From Ypsolopha sequella (Eukaryota; Arthropoda; Insecta; Lepidoptera; Ypsolophidae), in contig OW203992.1 of NCBI GenBank assembly GCA_934047225.1, positions 17,969,501 through 18,033,500 on the forward strand: 64,000 bases of DNA. Direction: 5' to 3'. Of the stretch, positions 32,809-44,703 are shown piece after piece. The notes under the pieces are model-generated. The model saw nothing but the letters and a program-made list of their open reading frames with translations. It was not told the DNA's origin and made no database searches. The first letter of the stretch is position 1. Each line of letters begins with the position of its first letter. The position numbers and the translations under genes are program-made.

Positions 32809-34674
32809 ATGGATTACGCTAGCAATCCTATTCGGAAGAAAATTAACAAGATATTCGATAGTCACATCGTCACCGACAACAGTGAAGCCTTGAATACTTT
32901 ATCAGGCCTATGTTTATCTAGTCCCACAAATACAAAGAGAGTTTTAATCAATGAGATTGAAAAAAGGGATATGTTGGTGAATAAATCCGTTCTATTGGAG
33001 TACAGCAAAGTGAAGGAGAAGTTAAATCTGTTGGTAAACACTATTACCTCGCTGGATGCGGCCGTTCAAGATATGTCTAGCAGGTTGAACGATTCTAAAA
33101 CTAAAACTCATCATTTGATCAGCCAAACGACCAAACTTAAAGAAGAAAGTAAGAAAACAGAAAAGAAAATTATTTGGGTGAGCTCATTTGTCAACAAGTT
33201 TCAGCTATCACCAGATCAAACTGAATATCTCTACAATGTTTCTATCAAAACACCTTTGACGTCAGATTTTCTGGTCACTCTATCCCACATAGAAAACTTG
33301 TATGACAAAAGTAAAATGCTTGTAAAGTGCTGGTACCAAACTTCAGCATTTGATATAATGGAGATGGTTGGCCTTCAGCAAGAAGTGGCTATGGAGAAGC
33401 TTTATCATTGGACGATCGGAGCTTGTCGCAGCATTGACTCACCAAATAATGCATTAGTGCCCAAAGCTTTAGCAAAATTTCAGAATAGACAAGTACTTTT
33501 TTCAAATGTCATTGATGAATATGCAACTGCTAGAAAAAACACCATAGTGCAGTTATTTATTGATGCATTAACAAAAGGAAATGAAAATGGATCAAAACCA
33601 ATTGAGTTTTATGCAAATGATCCAAAGCGTTACATTGGAGATATTTTAACATGGGTGTATCAAGTTATACCAGTAGAGAAAGAAAATTTGACAATTTTAT
33701 TTAAGCATTGTGACATGACAAACTTAAATATAGGTCAACAAATTACTGAAATTTTAACAAATATTATGGAGGCCATATGTCCCCTTTTTAAAGTCAGAGC
33801 TGAGCTAATTTTGAAACCTGGCAAGGATCCTTTGGTGCTGTGGTCCATCACAAATTTGTTCATTTACCACAAAGACATAATACAGACCACCATCCCAAAA
33901 GGACATTTAGTTGAATCTCTGGAAGAGCTTGTCAAGAAAAGTGAAGATGTATTCATTGTTGCATTGGATGAAAAGATACAAAAGGAATTAAGCCTTGGAG
34001 TCAAAGCACCTCCATCAGATTTAAGTCCATCTAATGTGGTCACAGACTTGGTCGGCTTTCTAAGAGATTTACTGGCAGCTATGAACATATCAAACAATAT
34101 TACAAATGCTGATAAAAAAATAATTGTCACCCACATGTTAGATCCCCTGTTGCAAGCTATAAATGAAACAGCTTGCCATTTAAGTTCCACTGACATGTCT
34201 GTTTACATGTTGAATTGCATTTATCATATTCAATGCACTTTATCATTGTACACAATAATGGATGAATACAATGAGCGTTTACAAGCACAGTCAGAGGCAC
34301 AAATTGATACTTTGACATCGGAACAAGCTAGTTTCCTTGTTGCGAATTTAAACTTGGGGCCAATATACACAATTCTGCAAGAAAAAATTAATGGTCCATT
34401 ATCAGCAATTCCTGGAATGGACACAGCTACTTTAAAAGTGTTTCTGAACAAGTTTGACATGTTTCTGGTATCTCCTGATCTGTACATTTTGCCGCAATTG
34501 AATTTGCTTCTTAGCCATAACCACAAATCTTTTGTTAAAAAACGAGCTTTTGATGTTATATTAGCTATTTATGATCAACTTTATAAAGCTGTCCATGACC
34601 CTGTCAATTCCTATGTTGACCCCCAAAATGTAGTTCGCAGGTCACCCGATGAGGTCAAAAAACTATTGGCTTGA
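32809..34674 (+). CDS. conserved oligomeric Golgi complex subunit 6 (COG6)
   Basis: A lobe B subunit of the eight-protein COG tether, which holds vesicles for retrograde transport within the Golgi and supports glycosylation. The 621-aa product is close to the human length of 657. It starts with NPIRKKINKIFDSHI. A coiled-coil-rich N-terminal region follows (about 50-115, with heptad-like SLDAAVQDMSSRLNDSKTKT). The helical bundle has WVSSFVNKFQLSPDQ, ALVPKALAKFQNR, DILTWVYQVIP and FVKKRAFDVILAIYDQLY. It ends with NPV.Y-type and RSPDEVKKLL motifs common in COG6. The frame is uninterrupted in one exon, which is notable beside its intron-bearing neighbours. A retrocopy is possible, but there is no poly(A) tract and the frame is intact. 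Confidence 0.94.
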   Translation: MDYASNPIRKKINKIFDSHIVTDNSEALNTLSGLCLSSPTNTKRVLINEIEKRDMLVNKSVLLEYSKVKEKLNLLVNTITSLDAAVQDMSSRLNDSKTKTHHLISQTTKLKEESKKTEKKIIWVSSFVNKFQLSPDQTEYLYNVSIKTPLTSDFLVTLSHIENLYDKSKMLVKCWYQTSAFDIMEMVGLQQEVAMEKLYHWTIGACRSIDSPNNALVPKALAKFQNRQVLFSNVIDEYATARKNTIVQLFIDALTKGNENGSKPIEFYANDPKRYIGDILTWVYQVIPVEKENLTILFKHCDMTNLNIGQQITEILTNIMEAICPLFKVRAELILKPGKDPLVLWSITNLFIYHKDIIQTTIPKGHLVESLEELVKKSEDVFIVALDEKIQKELSLGVKAPPSDLSPSNVVTDLVGFLRDLLAAMNISNNITNADKKIIVTHMLDPLLQAINETACHLSSTDMSVYMLNCIYHIQCTLSLYTIMDEYNERLQAQSEAQIDTLTSEQASFLVANLNLGPIYTILQEKINGPLSAIPGMDTATLKVFLNKFDMFLVSPDLYILPQLNLLLSHNHKSFVKKRAFDVILAIYDQLYKAVHDPVNSYVDPQNVVRRSPDEVKKLLA

Positions 34675-35475
34675 GAAAATACAATACTTATTATATAATT
34701 ACCTATTTATTTTAATAATTGTTAATTTAACCAGTTAGTTGTGCAAATTGTTACATCAGGAAATTAAACAAAATACAAAATGAAGATTATATATTATTAA
34801 GATTATATATAATATGATGTATATATAACTTTACTACCTACCAGGCCTTCCGAGTTTTTTTTTCCTCCTGTCACATTATCGGCCCCGTACAAAGCTAAAT
34901 GAACATTTTATTTACTGTCACTGACCTCCAAAATATTACCTCTGGACTAGCTGTTCGATACAAATGACTGCTAATAAACTGCCGTTTTGAAGCGCCACTG
35001 GCGAAGTTCCCAGGAACCATTTTTGACATTAATGCAAAACGTGTCTTCTAATCCGAGATTCTCTCGCATTTTGATTGACATCACATCACTGCACTGTTGA
35101 CTTGCGCACATTGCTAAAGTTTTAGTTTCATGGAATAACTATATAAAATGCTTTGTTGTTATACTATAGGTGAAGTGTGATTTAAATTCATTCATTTATT
35201 AAAACATAATTTTGATAGAGGTAGCTTAACTGTTACTTCCGTTTCGTTACATTTTTGCTTCGTAACCTGACAGAAAATGTAACGAAACTTACGCCATTAG
35301 TTGTTAGCATATTAAGCTCAGAAAACCTGTGAAAAGCGAAAAAATGTTAAATCACAAAATGATAATTTATTTTTCGAAACTTCCTGCAATAAAAAAAATT
35401 TAATAAAAATAATAAAATACTTATTAAATTTTGTTATATAAATCTACTGCAATAAAAATATATATTGATTTTATA
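34675..35475. repeat. COG6 3' region and left half of repeat family L
   Basis: There is no gene after the COG6 stop. From about 35140 the sequence resembles family L (4130-4350) in 'tttgttgttatacta'. It contains several 'gtaacgaaac'-type strings that continue at 36160-36420 beyond the LINE. This indicates a repeat split by the LINE insertion. Confidence 0.45.
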
Positions 35476-36055
35476 TATGAGGATATATTTATCTTCATGT
35501 GGTCTGGTGTCCACATGAAGATAAATATATCCTCATGTTGGAACAAGTCCAAAAACGCTTTTTAAGATATGTGTATAAGAAGAATCATAAATACTATCCT
35601 TTTATGTACCAAACTCGATTTCTTGAAGGTCATTTGGGCTATGAGTCAATTGAGCTCAGAAGAAACTTAGCTTTGGCAAAGTTTATACTTGGCGTTATTC
35701 GAAATAAGATCGACTGTGTGGATCTTGTTGAGAAAATTCTAAAACTGTTTGTGCCCGATAGGTACCTCAGGGCGCGGAGTCATACGTTGTTCGCGGCGCC
35801 ATTTTCGCGCACTAACCTTTATCGGTACTCGCCCGTCGCGCGAGCACTCGACATATTCTGCTCCCTGCTCGCTGAAGCACCAGAGTGTGATATTTTTGTG
35901 GATCGTATTAGTTATCTGATAGATGTTTGTAAGAGAATGTTAGAGAGAAGTATGAAAGTAAGTGCTTTAGTTTAAGAACTATATTATTGTAATGATTTAG
36001 ATTTATCTGTTATGTTACAATAATTTTGAATAAAAAAAATTTGAATTTGAAATTT
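35476..36055 (+). mobile_element. 5'-truncated LINE with a hairpin at its 5' junction
   Basis: A frame from 35499 to 35975 (about 158 codons) encodes the C-terminal end of a non-LTR reverse transcriptase (VWCPHEDKYI..LEQVQKRFLRY, LGYESIELRR). It is followed by an AATAAA-like 'gaataaaaa' and TTTGAA repeats at 36030-36055. The 5' end is fused to an inverted copy of its own first 26 bp. The frame has no in-frame start of its own. The copy was dead on arrival but looks fairly young. Confidence 0.75.
35477..35536. repeat. perfect 26-bp inverted repeat at the LINE 5' junction
   Basis: 35477-35502 (ATGAGGATATATTTATCTTC...) and 35511-35536 are exact reverse complements, separated by 8 nt (TCTGGTGT). 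Confidence 0.9.
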
Positions 36056-36735
36056 GAATATAAGTCTGAAGTCGTTACTAAATTCACATGTTCAATTTTT
36101 AGCTATTCATTGAGTTTTATTGGATATTTTTGAAAAGACAAGTTTCATTTTATCATGACGACAGTAATTTAACGTAAAAAGCTTAGTTATTTTAACTTTT
36201 CTCGAATAACAAGTTCCGTTTTACACCAATAGTAACGAAACGCCATATTTTGTTCAATTTGATGCAGTTTTTGTTCCTGAATGTGTGTATTCGAATTTCT
36301 TTTATTTTCTTTGTTTATCGGCTTACGTAATTAAAGTAATTTTAAATAGTATATTTATCATTGCATATTTATCCAATAAGAAACCTATTACTTCGTAACG
36401 AAACTGACCTGTCTAAGAGCTCAATCTCTTGTTTTTTATTATTTTTTACAAGGAAATATTAGTCAGAGTCATAAATGCGAAAGTGTGTTTGTTGGTTTGC
36501 CCTTTCACGTAGCAACGGATCGACGTAATTTTTTGCATATACGTGGGATACTCAGAAAATTATACGAAAGTAAAAAAAAATGTTTTGCGGTGTTTAGTTT
36601 TATTATTAATTATTTTCATGCGGCTAAACCAATTTTCGAAACACTTTTCAGTCCTACGGCGTTCTCGAACGTTGTTAGTGCATCTTCCGGCGATGAAAAC
36701 TGTATCCCTTTGAGTTAATTTTTTAAAAGAAGTCA
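36056..36735. repeat. right half of repeat family L and a transposon tail
   Basis: 36230-36400 matches 4175-4320. 36470-36720 has 'gcgaaagtgtgtttgttggt', like the inverse of 21760-21775. There is no gene. Confidence 0.5.
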
Positions 36736-36744
36736 TACGTTGCT

Positions 36745-38255
36745 AAATCAGGGCTGTAAGTAGGTTGACCCAAAAGTCGAACGGGTGTGCTGTCCAGGAA
36801 GTCCCTCGTTTTGAGCGTTGAGTGCGCTGGTGCGTTGTCATGGTGAAGCAGTAGCTAGCGGCAGCGGAGCGGAGCCCCATGTTCGGTCGCTTGTTGCACA
36901 CAGCAGTGAAAACTTCTGGCAACCATTTGGTAGTAGGTATACAATTCAGCATTGGTGCTACTTTGATTTCGTAAAGGAGTTGACAACAAAACCCCGTCAA
37001 ATTGAAAAAAACTAGCGATCAAAATCTTCCCTGCGCTTCCCGATCGCTTCACTTTGGTAGGCGTTGTTTTGTTTTCAAACAACTAAATTGTCGACTGGAG
37101 TTTCGTTTCTGGCTCGTATTGATAAATCCAAAATTCATCACCTGTAATAATGTCGTAAACATGCCGAGACGAGCCTGCTTCAAATTAGCAATTATGTCAC
37201 TGCACCACGTGGGCCTGGTTGTGCGGCACCCAGCGTGAAACTATCATCCTCTCGCAAAGGTGCTCGAGTAGAATCTCGTGAATGCTTCCCGATCCAATCT
37301 ACAATATTTTAATTTAATTTAATTTATTTATAAACAAAAATCTACAGCATTACAAAAAAGTTTGAGATAAAAAATATTGTTTGCAGATACTGCCAATTAC
37401 GGATTTAACTATGCTAAGCTAACAATAAAGCCGATTCGGAAGGCTTTAATTTTGATATTAGTGCTGTCAAATCTAAATTTTCTTCATTGGAAAATGGTCC
37501 TTAAGCGTTAGAAACAGAAGCTAAATTACTTTGGCATCTTTTAAGTTTTGACAGCACTGAAACTAAAATTAAAGCCTTCAGAATCGGCTACAATTATATT
37601 ACTAATAACTAGGAACTGGATAATTTTAAATACAATAATGACAAAATCGCAAGACTCAGTAAAACAATGAAGGAAAGGTGTGTGTTGAATATGAATAAGC
37701 GTGACAGGTTTTTACGTGTTAGGTGGAGATAGGTTAGAGGGTCTGTGTGTGTAAGATAAAAACATTTGATAAAACCTAAACTAAAAAACATTAAGTACCT
37801 ACCCGCATGATACAAAAATAAATAAAAGTAAAAGTTTGCTCAACAGAAATAGCCCTAAAGGTGGGTTTACATGGAATTCAACAAAATGTTAAGAAAAGAA
37901 TGCTGTATTCTACAAATAAAGATTCGTGAGTAATATGATTAATAAATATTGGATAAGACGTAAATGAGCCAGATATCTGCTGAATCTCTTCATATGTAAT
38001 TCGCATATTCTCTTGAATTAAATTTTTCAGTGCTAGCACGATTCCTTCTGTAATAGTCGTCACAGGGCGACCACTTCTTTCTTCATCCCTCAAAGTTAGT
38101 CAACTGCGCTTAAATTCGTTATACCAGCGGTACACGGTTGCCATAGAAGGGATTTTATCCATAAATGCCATTTGAATTCTTTTAAGCGCCGGCTTTAGGC
38201 GACATTTGAAATCGTTAAAAATCATCGCCTGAAAATGTTCCCGACGCAGACCCAT
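36745..38255 (-). pseudogene. mariner transposase relic
   Basis: Read on the minus strand, 38255-37960 gives MGLRREHFQAMI, PSMATVYRWYNEFKRS, a stop, then DEERSGRPVTT and MRITYEEIQQISG, the N-terminal DNA-binding part of mariner transposase. After about 660 bp of inserted sequence, 37290-36745 gives SIHEILLEHL, SRWVPHN, ITGDEFWIYQYEPETK (first catalytic aspartate) and a HHDNAPAHS-like segment in another frame. Stops and frameshifts prevent function. Terminal inverted repeats were not recognised. Confidence 0.78.
37428..37590. mobile_element. MITE family G, copy inside the mariner relic
   Basis: It begins AAGCCGATTCGGAAGGCTTT and ends AAAGCCTTCAGAATCGGCT, a long imperfect inverted repeat. It is about 163 bp, next to TA. 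Homologous to 46991-47153. Confidence 0.78.
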
Positions 38256-38329
38256 TTTTTAATGAGACACACAATAGTTCAATTAAGCTCGTAAAAAATG
38301 TGCAGTGAAATTTTTAAATAGGAACATTC

Positions 38330-38812
38330 GTACTCCCTCTTTGTGAACAGATCCAGAAGCATCTTCTGAACACTGCTTCTGATCCCGCAGACCGTGCTCG
38401 TCTTCTCGCTACCGGTGAGCATGAATCTGGACTCTGGCTGCACGCTATTCCCTCCGCCAGTATTGGCACTCTTTTGGACAAGACAACTTTTAGTCTTGCC
38501 GTCAGTCTGCGACTTGGCACATAGACTAATGAAAGTCATCGCTGTCGCTGTGGTGCGAGCGTTGACTAGCTGGGTCATCACGGTCTCTCTTGTGGGCGTA
38601 GCGCTGGCAGTTGGTCCCGCCATGGCAACCTTAATGACGTCATTCGGCGGGTCTTTGCGACTGTCTACGTGCCGGCTATTTTAAAGCCAAGCGTCGTGTG
38701 GGACGCGACGTGTGTTGACACGCTCGCTGTGTCTCACGTCCAGTCAACCGCTGTCACGGCTGGTGCTGCGGCGGCAGTGGCTGAGCGCAACAAGTAGCGC
38801 AAATATGCAGCT
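38330..38812 (+). pseudogene. retroelement polyprotein C-terminal relic, left part (split by BEL)
   Basis: The plus-strand reading includes [60 protein letters not shown] and [12 protein letters not shown], with at least three stops and a deletion after VPAILKP. The HHxLSC zinc-like motif with DATCVDTLA is known to me from reverse-transcriptase-type proteins spread in invertebrate genomes. I cannot name the clade. The reading continues after the BEL element at 46487. Confidence 0.5.
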
Positions 38813-38817
38813 CTTGG

Positions 38818-39350
38818 TGTCGCGAACACTAATGTTCCCGTATCAGCTGGGCCTAGATTCACTAATAGGATGACAATACTGTCTCAATACATGCGAGCTT
38901 TAATGGATTATCGATGATTAGACTAGAGCATTTTTAGGGCGTCCACATCTCTCTCTATATGATTGACCTGCCTTTGTTGTCATGCTTATACTCTAGATTT
39001 CGGGACTTCTTGTCCCTCTGAAGAACCTCCTCCTCTCCCCTATAGTTCTCCCTGACCTCCAGTTACATGACATTCTCTTTCCTTGCAATCTCAAGGTTCA
39101 GGCGCTCTACTTTAAGTGATGTCATTGAAACACTTACCATTATTGTTCAGTATCACGTATTATCTCGCACCTTGTCTGAGCTCACTTTACACCCCAGAAA
39201 TACATATTAGATATATATTATTTTATTTCAGTCAAGCGTTTTTCTCTCCCTCTTCGCCCTGACGCCTTCCAGTGTTGCCACCCTCTCTCTCCACCAAAAG
39301 CTTTATTCTCTTTTTAAATCCCACACTGTTTATATATCGCTTTCGCGACA
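38818..39350 (-). repeat. BEL 3' LTR (left copy)
   Basis: 533 bp. It differs from the right copy by the lack of a 9-bp 'acacagttt'-type repeat and by gagcatttTtag against gagcatttGtag. The short purine tract just inside it on the element strand is only GGGAG. Confidence 0.92.
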
Positions 39351-39484
39351 CTCCCAAGGGAGAGGAAAAGAAAAAGGACAGTTTAGTTGGCAAAAAATAA
39401 GGTGTATTCAGAATCTTTCTCAGAATATTTCACATCTTAATATAATGGTATCATTACAAACTAATAGCATAACTACTAACTTAA

Positions 39485-42400
39485 CTAACTGACAATCATG
39501 TTAACCAATTCTTTGGTCCAATGGGATATTTTTTCCTTAGCCTTAAGGGCCGCTGCTCTACCTACTCTTTGTAACTCTATTTCGCCTCTCTGATCATTCT
39601 CCATGACAGAACCAGCTGACATCTCTGTTACAGGTTTATCAACCAGACTCTCTGGTGAGTCTGTTGTAGAACTACAGCTCTGTTCTTCTATTTCTAGGGG
39701 ATATAAATGGGCAATGGACCTAACAAATTCTTTTTCCCCTATCCTAACAGTGGCAACTCTCACTTCTTCATCTTTTCCTTTTGCAAGCGAAACTATCTTT
39801 CCTACTCTCCACAGACTTCTGTTATTATTATCTCCTTTAATTTGCACTATGTCTCCTACTTTGGGAGAATTCTTAGACACAATTCTTGGTTGTTTATGGG
39901 TGACTTGTTTTCTCTCTTTCAGGTTCATTAAATATTGATCTACAAATAATTTCGAAAACTCTTTTATTAATCTCTGGCCTCTTTGCCAACCTTCTATCAA
40001 GCTTTTCTTGGTTTCGGTGTCACTTTGCGCTAAATATGGTTTATCTGTTGGGTCAGTTAAACATTCATTCAAGCACAAAAAATCTTGAGGCTTCAATATG
40101 TGTTCAATTTCTGAACTCACGTATGTAAGAGGTCTTGTGTTAAGAACCAACTCAACTTCTTTTACGATTGTAGATAACTGATTATCGTACAACATAAATT
40201 TATCTAGAGTTTTCTTGAGGCATTGTTTCACTAATCCTACTAACCTCTCGTAGAACCCTCCGTGCCACGGCGCCAGTTCTGGAATGAATTTCCATATCAA
40301 TTTGTTAGCAATACAATACTCTCCTGACATGACCTGCGCAGTTAATTTGAACTGAGTGGCGTTGTCTGAGATAATCAGAGATGGCATTGCTCTACAAGCT
40401 ATAAATCTTCTTAGCGCTAAAGTGCATTCTTCAGCTGACAAGTCTTTTACTATTTCTAAGTGTACTGCACGTATTGCTAAACATGTATATAGGCATATCC
40501 ATCTCTTCTCTATTTGTCTTGACTTGTCACGTACGAGAATAGGCCCTAGGTAATCTAGACCCACAAAGGAGAATGCTTTTTGGAAATTTACTCTCTCTTC
40601 TGGTAACTGCGGCATCTCGGGAAGTCTGTACGGCCCACCACCATATTTCTTGCATACATAACATTTATTTAATTCTCGTTGTACTGTGCTTCTTCCCTGT
40701 GGAATCCAATACTTCTGACGGACGAGGCTCAACGTCTGAGTTACTCCAACATGATAGTTTTTCTCGTGTATGTTTCTGATTATTTCTCCCGTCAATGTAG
40801 ATTTCTTGTGCAACAGTATAGGATATTTCTGCCCAAATGACAAATCAGCCAATGTTGTACGACCTGTACATCTAAGAATGTTTTCATCATCTTTGAATAT
40901 ACCTAAGCTTCGAGCTGTATCCGTCTTATTACCGCTATATTCTTGAGGATAATATAATTGCTGTTCCTTCCTTATTTTATCTTCAATCAGTTCTCTTTCT
41001 GTTTCTGTGTCTTGTCCATATGAATTCGTTTCAATTTCTGATTCAGTCAGACCCTCCGCAATACAAAAGGTATTGGTGAAAGCCCAATTATCGGTGTAAT
41101 TAGTGTTTGACTGCATTAAAAAATTAGGGCCATTAAACCACAGGTCTTTTTTCGTAAACACCTCTGCTCTGGTCGCAATGTCAGCTGGGTTTTCGTTAGT
41201 CTTAACATACAAAAACTGAATGTCTCCTTTTCCTTTAATCTCATTGATCCTATTTGCTATGAATGGAGGTAAAAGTTTAATTGATTTTGTCCAACTGATT
41301 ACAACTTGGCTGTCAGTCCACAAGCATAACCTTGTTATAGGAACATCCATGTTTTTCATTACATACCTCACCAGTCTGCTTCCAATAAGTACTCCTAGCA
41401 GCTCAAGTTGTGGTATTTGTAAGTTATCTTTATCTTTCAAGGGTGTAAGTCTAGATTTTGCCATGATAAGTGATACTTTTACCTTTCCATCAGGGCTTAT
41501 ACATCTTAAATACACAGTGGCTGCATATGCTCTGGTGGACGCATCGCTGAAACAATGTAATTCATAGATGTTTTTCCTAGATTCTTCTCCACTGAAACCT
41601 ATATATCTAGGTATTGTTAGTTGGTCTAAGATCTTCATGGATTCCTTGATCCTTTTCCATGTACTTCCTTGCTGCTGTGGTATAGGAGAGTCCCATTTTA
41701 ATTTAAGCTTCCACAAGTCTTGTAGGAATAGCTTGGCTGGCAACATTATTGATGCTCCAAACCCGCATGGATCATAGACGGAAGCAATATCCCTAAGTAC
41801 AATTCTCTTAGTAATTTTTTCTTGTTTGTTTTCTGGTATTTTCGTCACTGACTGAATTTGCAGTGTATCATTGGCAGTATTCCATAACAAACCTAGCACT
41901 TTCGTTTTTTGTTTGTCTTCTCTTTTATTCTTTGGTAAGGAACTAGTGAACTCTTTGCTATTTGAATTCCACTGCCTGATGTTCATAGACATCTCTTGAA
42001 GGGATTGATTTGTCCTATGGTATAGTTCTATGGAATCAATTTCTGTGTCTACCGTCGTCACGAGATTATCGACATATATATTCTGTGCGACTTTCTGCAA
42101 TATGTTATTTTTCTGTTTCATGAGGTGATATCTTATAGTGGCAGTTAGCAAGAATGGACTCGAGATTATTCCAAACGGAACTCTGCAAAATCTATAGCAT
42201 ATTAAGTTTTCTTTACAAATTTCCTTCGTCCAATCTTTCAACCACAGGAATCTCGTGACGTCTTGGTCATCGTTTTGTAGTCCAATCATCAAAAAAGCCT
42301 TTTCTACGTCAGCTATAATACCAATTTTACCTTGCCGAAATTTTATCAAGAGGCCATTTAAATCCTCTAGCATGAGAGGACCTTTGTAAAGACATTCATT

Positions 42401-44703
42401 CAGACTTGCGCAGGTCGTGCCCAGCTTAGCCGAAGCATCATATACTACACGGAGATTGGTCGTTCCATCTTTCTTCTGTACACAATGATGAGGGAGGTAG
42501 TGGACGGGGTGTGGCATTTTCTGAAATGGATCAACAACCTTTGTTATGATTCCTGTTGAATCTTGTTCTTTAATTACCTGATTATATGTTTTGAGAACGT
42601 CTGTATCAGTTCTTTTGATGAGGCTGGCCAGGCGTGCTACTGCAAGATTATAGTTTGTAGGAAGATTGGGAGGGAATTGAGTCCATGGCCACTTTACATA
42701 ATATCGAACTCCATCAAATTTAATGTTTTTATTAAAATGCTTCACTACTTCTTCTTCTTTGGTTGACCCTGGAGAATCTTTAATACCTATTGATTCAAGA
42801 TCCCACAGTTGCTTCGCATCATTTTCCCTCAGAGGCAGATCTGGTGACACCAACCCCAGGTTATCAGGGAGCGATGTTTGAACATAAGTAAGTACACTGG
42901 TAACATGTTTTGTTTTATTATAAGCCTGACCAGACCACACCCAACCAAACTCAGTTTCTATAAGATACAAATGTGGGCCTGCAGATATTTTCTTATCTTT
43001 AATAACAGAAAAATAATAATCGTTACCTATTAGAATGTCGATTTCTCCCCCCATTGAACCATCGTCAGCTAACATGATTGCAGGTTTCTTTATGTCATAG
43101 TCACTGTAATTGAAAGGCATAATTTCACTAGTGATATATGGAACAATGTTTACATGAATGTCCCTTGCTGAACCGTTACTTGATATTAATGTTATCAGAG
43201 CCCTAGGACTATCTAACTTTTTTGGAAGATTCTGACCAAATGTATAAATCATCAAATAATCGTTTTCTATGATATCAGGTCTTGATAATTCAGCAAACTG
43301 TTTGCTAACATATGATCGCTGGCTACCACAATCTAGAAGTAATCTACATTTCATTTTGCTGCCATCATTATGTTTTGTAAAAACAATAGCAGTTTGTAAC
43401 ACCGTACCTGGCTTGTCAGTGTTGGCTCTATAATTGGTAAATTGATTATCACACAAAGCCCTATTGTGTGATTGTTTGCAATAATAGCACGGCCTTTTGA
43501 ATGTGCAGTTTTTCACAGCATGTCCTAACTTGAAGCAGTTGAAACATCGGCTACCAAGTTTTCCCTTCCTCTCATGAACCGTTCTATATTTGTCGCATTC
43601 ATCGTTGAAATGTTGACCTGTAATTAACAAATTACTTGTTGTAATTTTTTATTTTTGAATAAAAGAAGCTACATTATCACCATTCAGATAGTAATTGTAA
43701 GATTCTGAACATAACATGCAGGAAACATACCTTTGCAAAAAACACACTCTTTGCGGGGTCGTTTCGGTCCTACTTGGTGTCTAGTTTCCTTATTCTGCCT
43801 CTTTCGACCAACCCGTGTATGTAACATTGAGACCGAGGACACGTTTCTAGTTTCCTCTTCAATAGGGATGAAATCTTCATTTCCCTTATAAGCCACCTCC
43901 TTTGATGAAACAATCGCTTCGAGATAGTTTCTGATATTGGTCACAGAATCTTGATCACTGTTCATTTTGGATCTTAGTTCATAAACAAGGTCGTCTGGGA
44001 ACTTTCCAATGATTAAACCCCTTAGATGAGCTCCTTCATTGGATTCTCCAAGAGATGTCAGGACACGTAGGTGTCGTTCTATTTCATTTAGGACTCGTCT
44101 GCATTCCTTCATTGAGTCCCCTTTTCTAGTGACATTATAAAGTTCTTTGTAATGAGCATCCACTAGTAGTCCGGGTCTCCCATAGTGGTCTGTCAACAAT
44201 TTAACAGCAATTTCGTAATTCTTTGCTGTGGTGTCTAGTCCTTTAATTTTGTCTTTAGCCTCCCCTTTAAGACTCATCTTCAGAAAAGTTAGTTTGTCCA
44301 CGTCTGGAATGTGTTTTTCATGGACAGATGATGAGAACTGGTCCCAAAATTCATGCCATTTGAGTAACTGTCCATTATATGTTGGTAGGCTAAGTTTGGG
44401 TAGCTTACTGTTGGTCTTGTCGCCGTTTATGGTATGATTTCTTATGTCTTGGTCTTTTAGCATGAGTTCAGTCAAAGCCTTTTCACAAAGTAATTGGAGG
44501 TTAGTATATTCGGTAATTAATTCTTCGGATGGTTTCTTTGAACTGCAGTATTGACGGATTTCTTCGACGAACACTTTCGTTGACAACTCCAAAGAAACCT
44601 TCGCTGACTGCAAAGCTTCTTTAGTACCTTGCAATTTAGCATCTTCAGCCGTCTTCAGCCTTTCCTTGAGATTTGCTGAATATAACGTAAGGCGAGTCTC
44701 CAT
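39485..44703 (-). CDS. BEL/Pao Gag-Pol, two frames joined by an intron-like 113-nt segment
   Basis: Gag frame 44703-43731 holds a DUF1759 domain (about residues 101-245, LPKLSLPTYNGQLLKWHEFW). Pol continues from 43617 to 39485. The two make 1701 aa if 43618-43730 is spliced out. Later parts, at approximate joined residues, are a second zinc-knuckle region (C-x2-C-x4-H-x4-C near 349) and a protease-like LLLDCGS near 420. The reverse transcriptase has YVDN near 840, the usual BEL form of YVDD. RNase H has CFSDAS near 1012. The integrase has an HHCC finger, SDNATQF near 1409 and HGGFYERLVG near 1446. A C-terminal DUF5641 domain lies near 1577. Without splicing the first frame gives 339 aa and stops at 43684. 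No other damage is seen. Plus-strand frames here are shadows. Confidence 0.93.
43618..43730 (-). other. candidate intron inside the BEL zinc knuckle
   Basis: On the element strand the donor is AAAG/GTATGT and the acceptor TTAATTACAG/G. The 113 nt are not a multiple of three and contain stops. Removal joins the two halves of one C-x2-C-x3-H-x4-C knuckle in frame. A TTACTAT string about 60 nt before the acceptor could serve as branch site. Details and tests are given under findings. Confidence 0.75.

Noticed and set aside
43618..43730. The Gag/Pol break as a simple inactivating frameshift or stop mutation
   Set aside because: A point lesion would not add 113 nt with consensus donor and acceptor placed so that removal restores a zinc knuckle; the rest of the element is intact.
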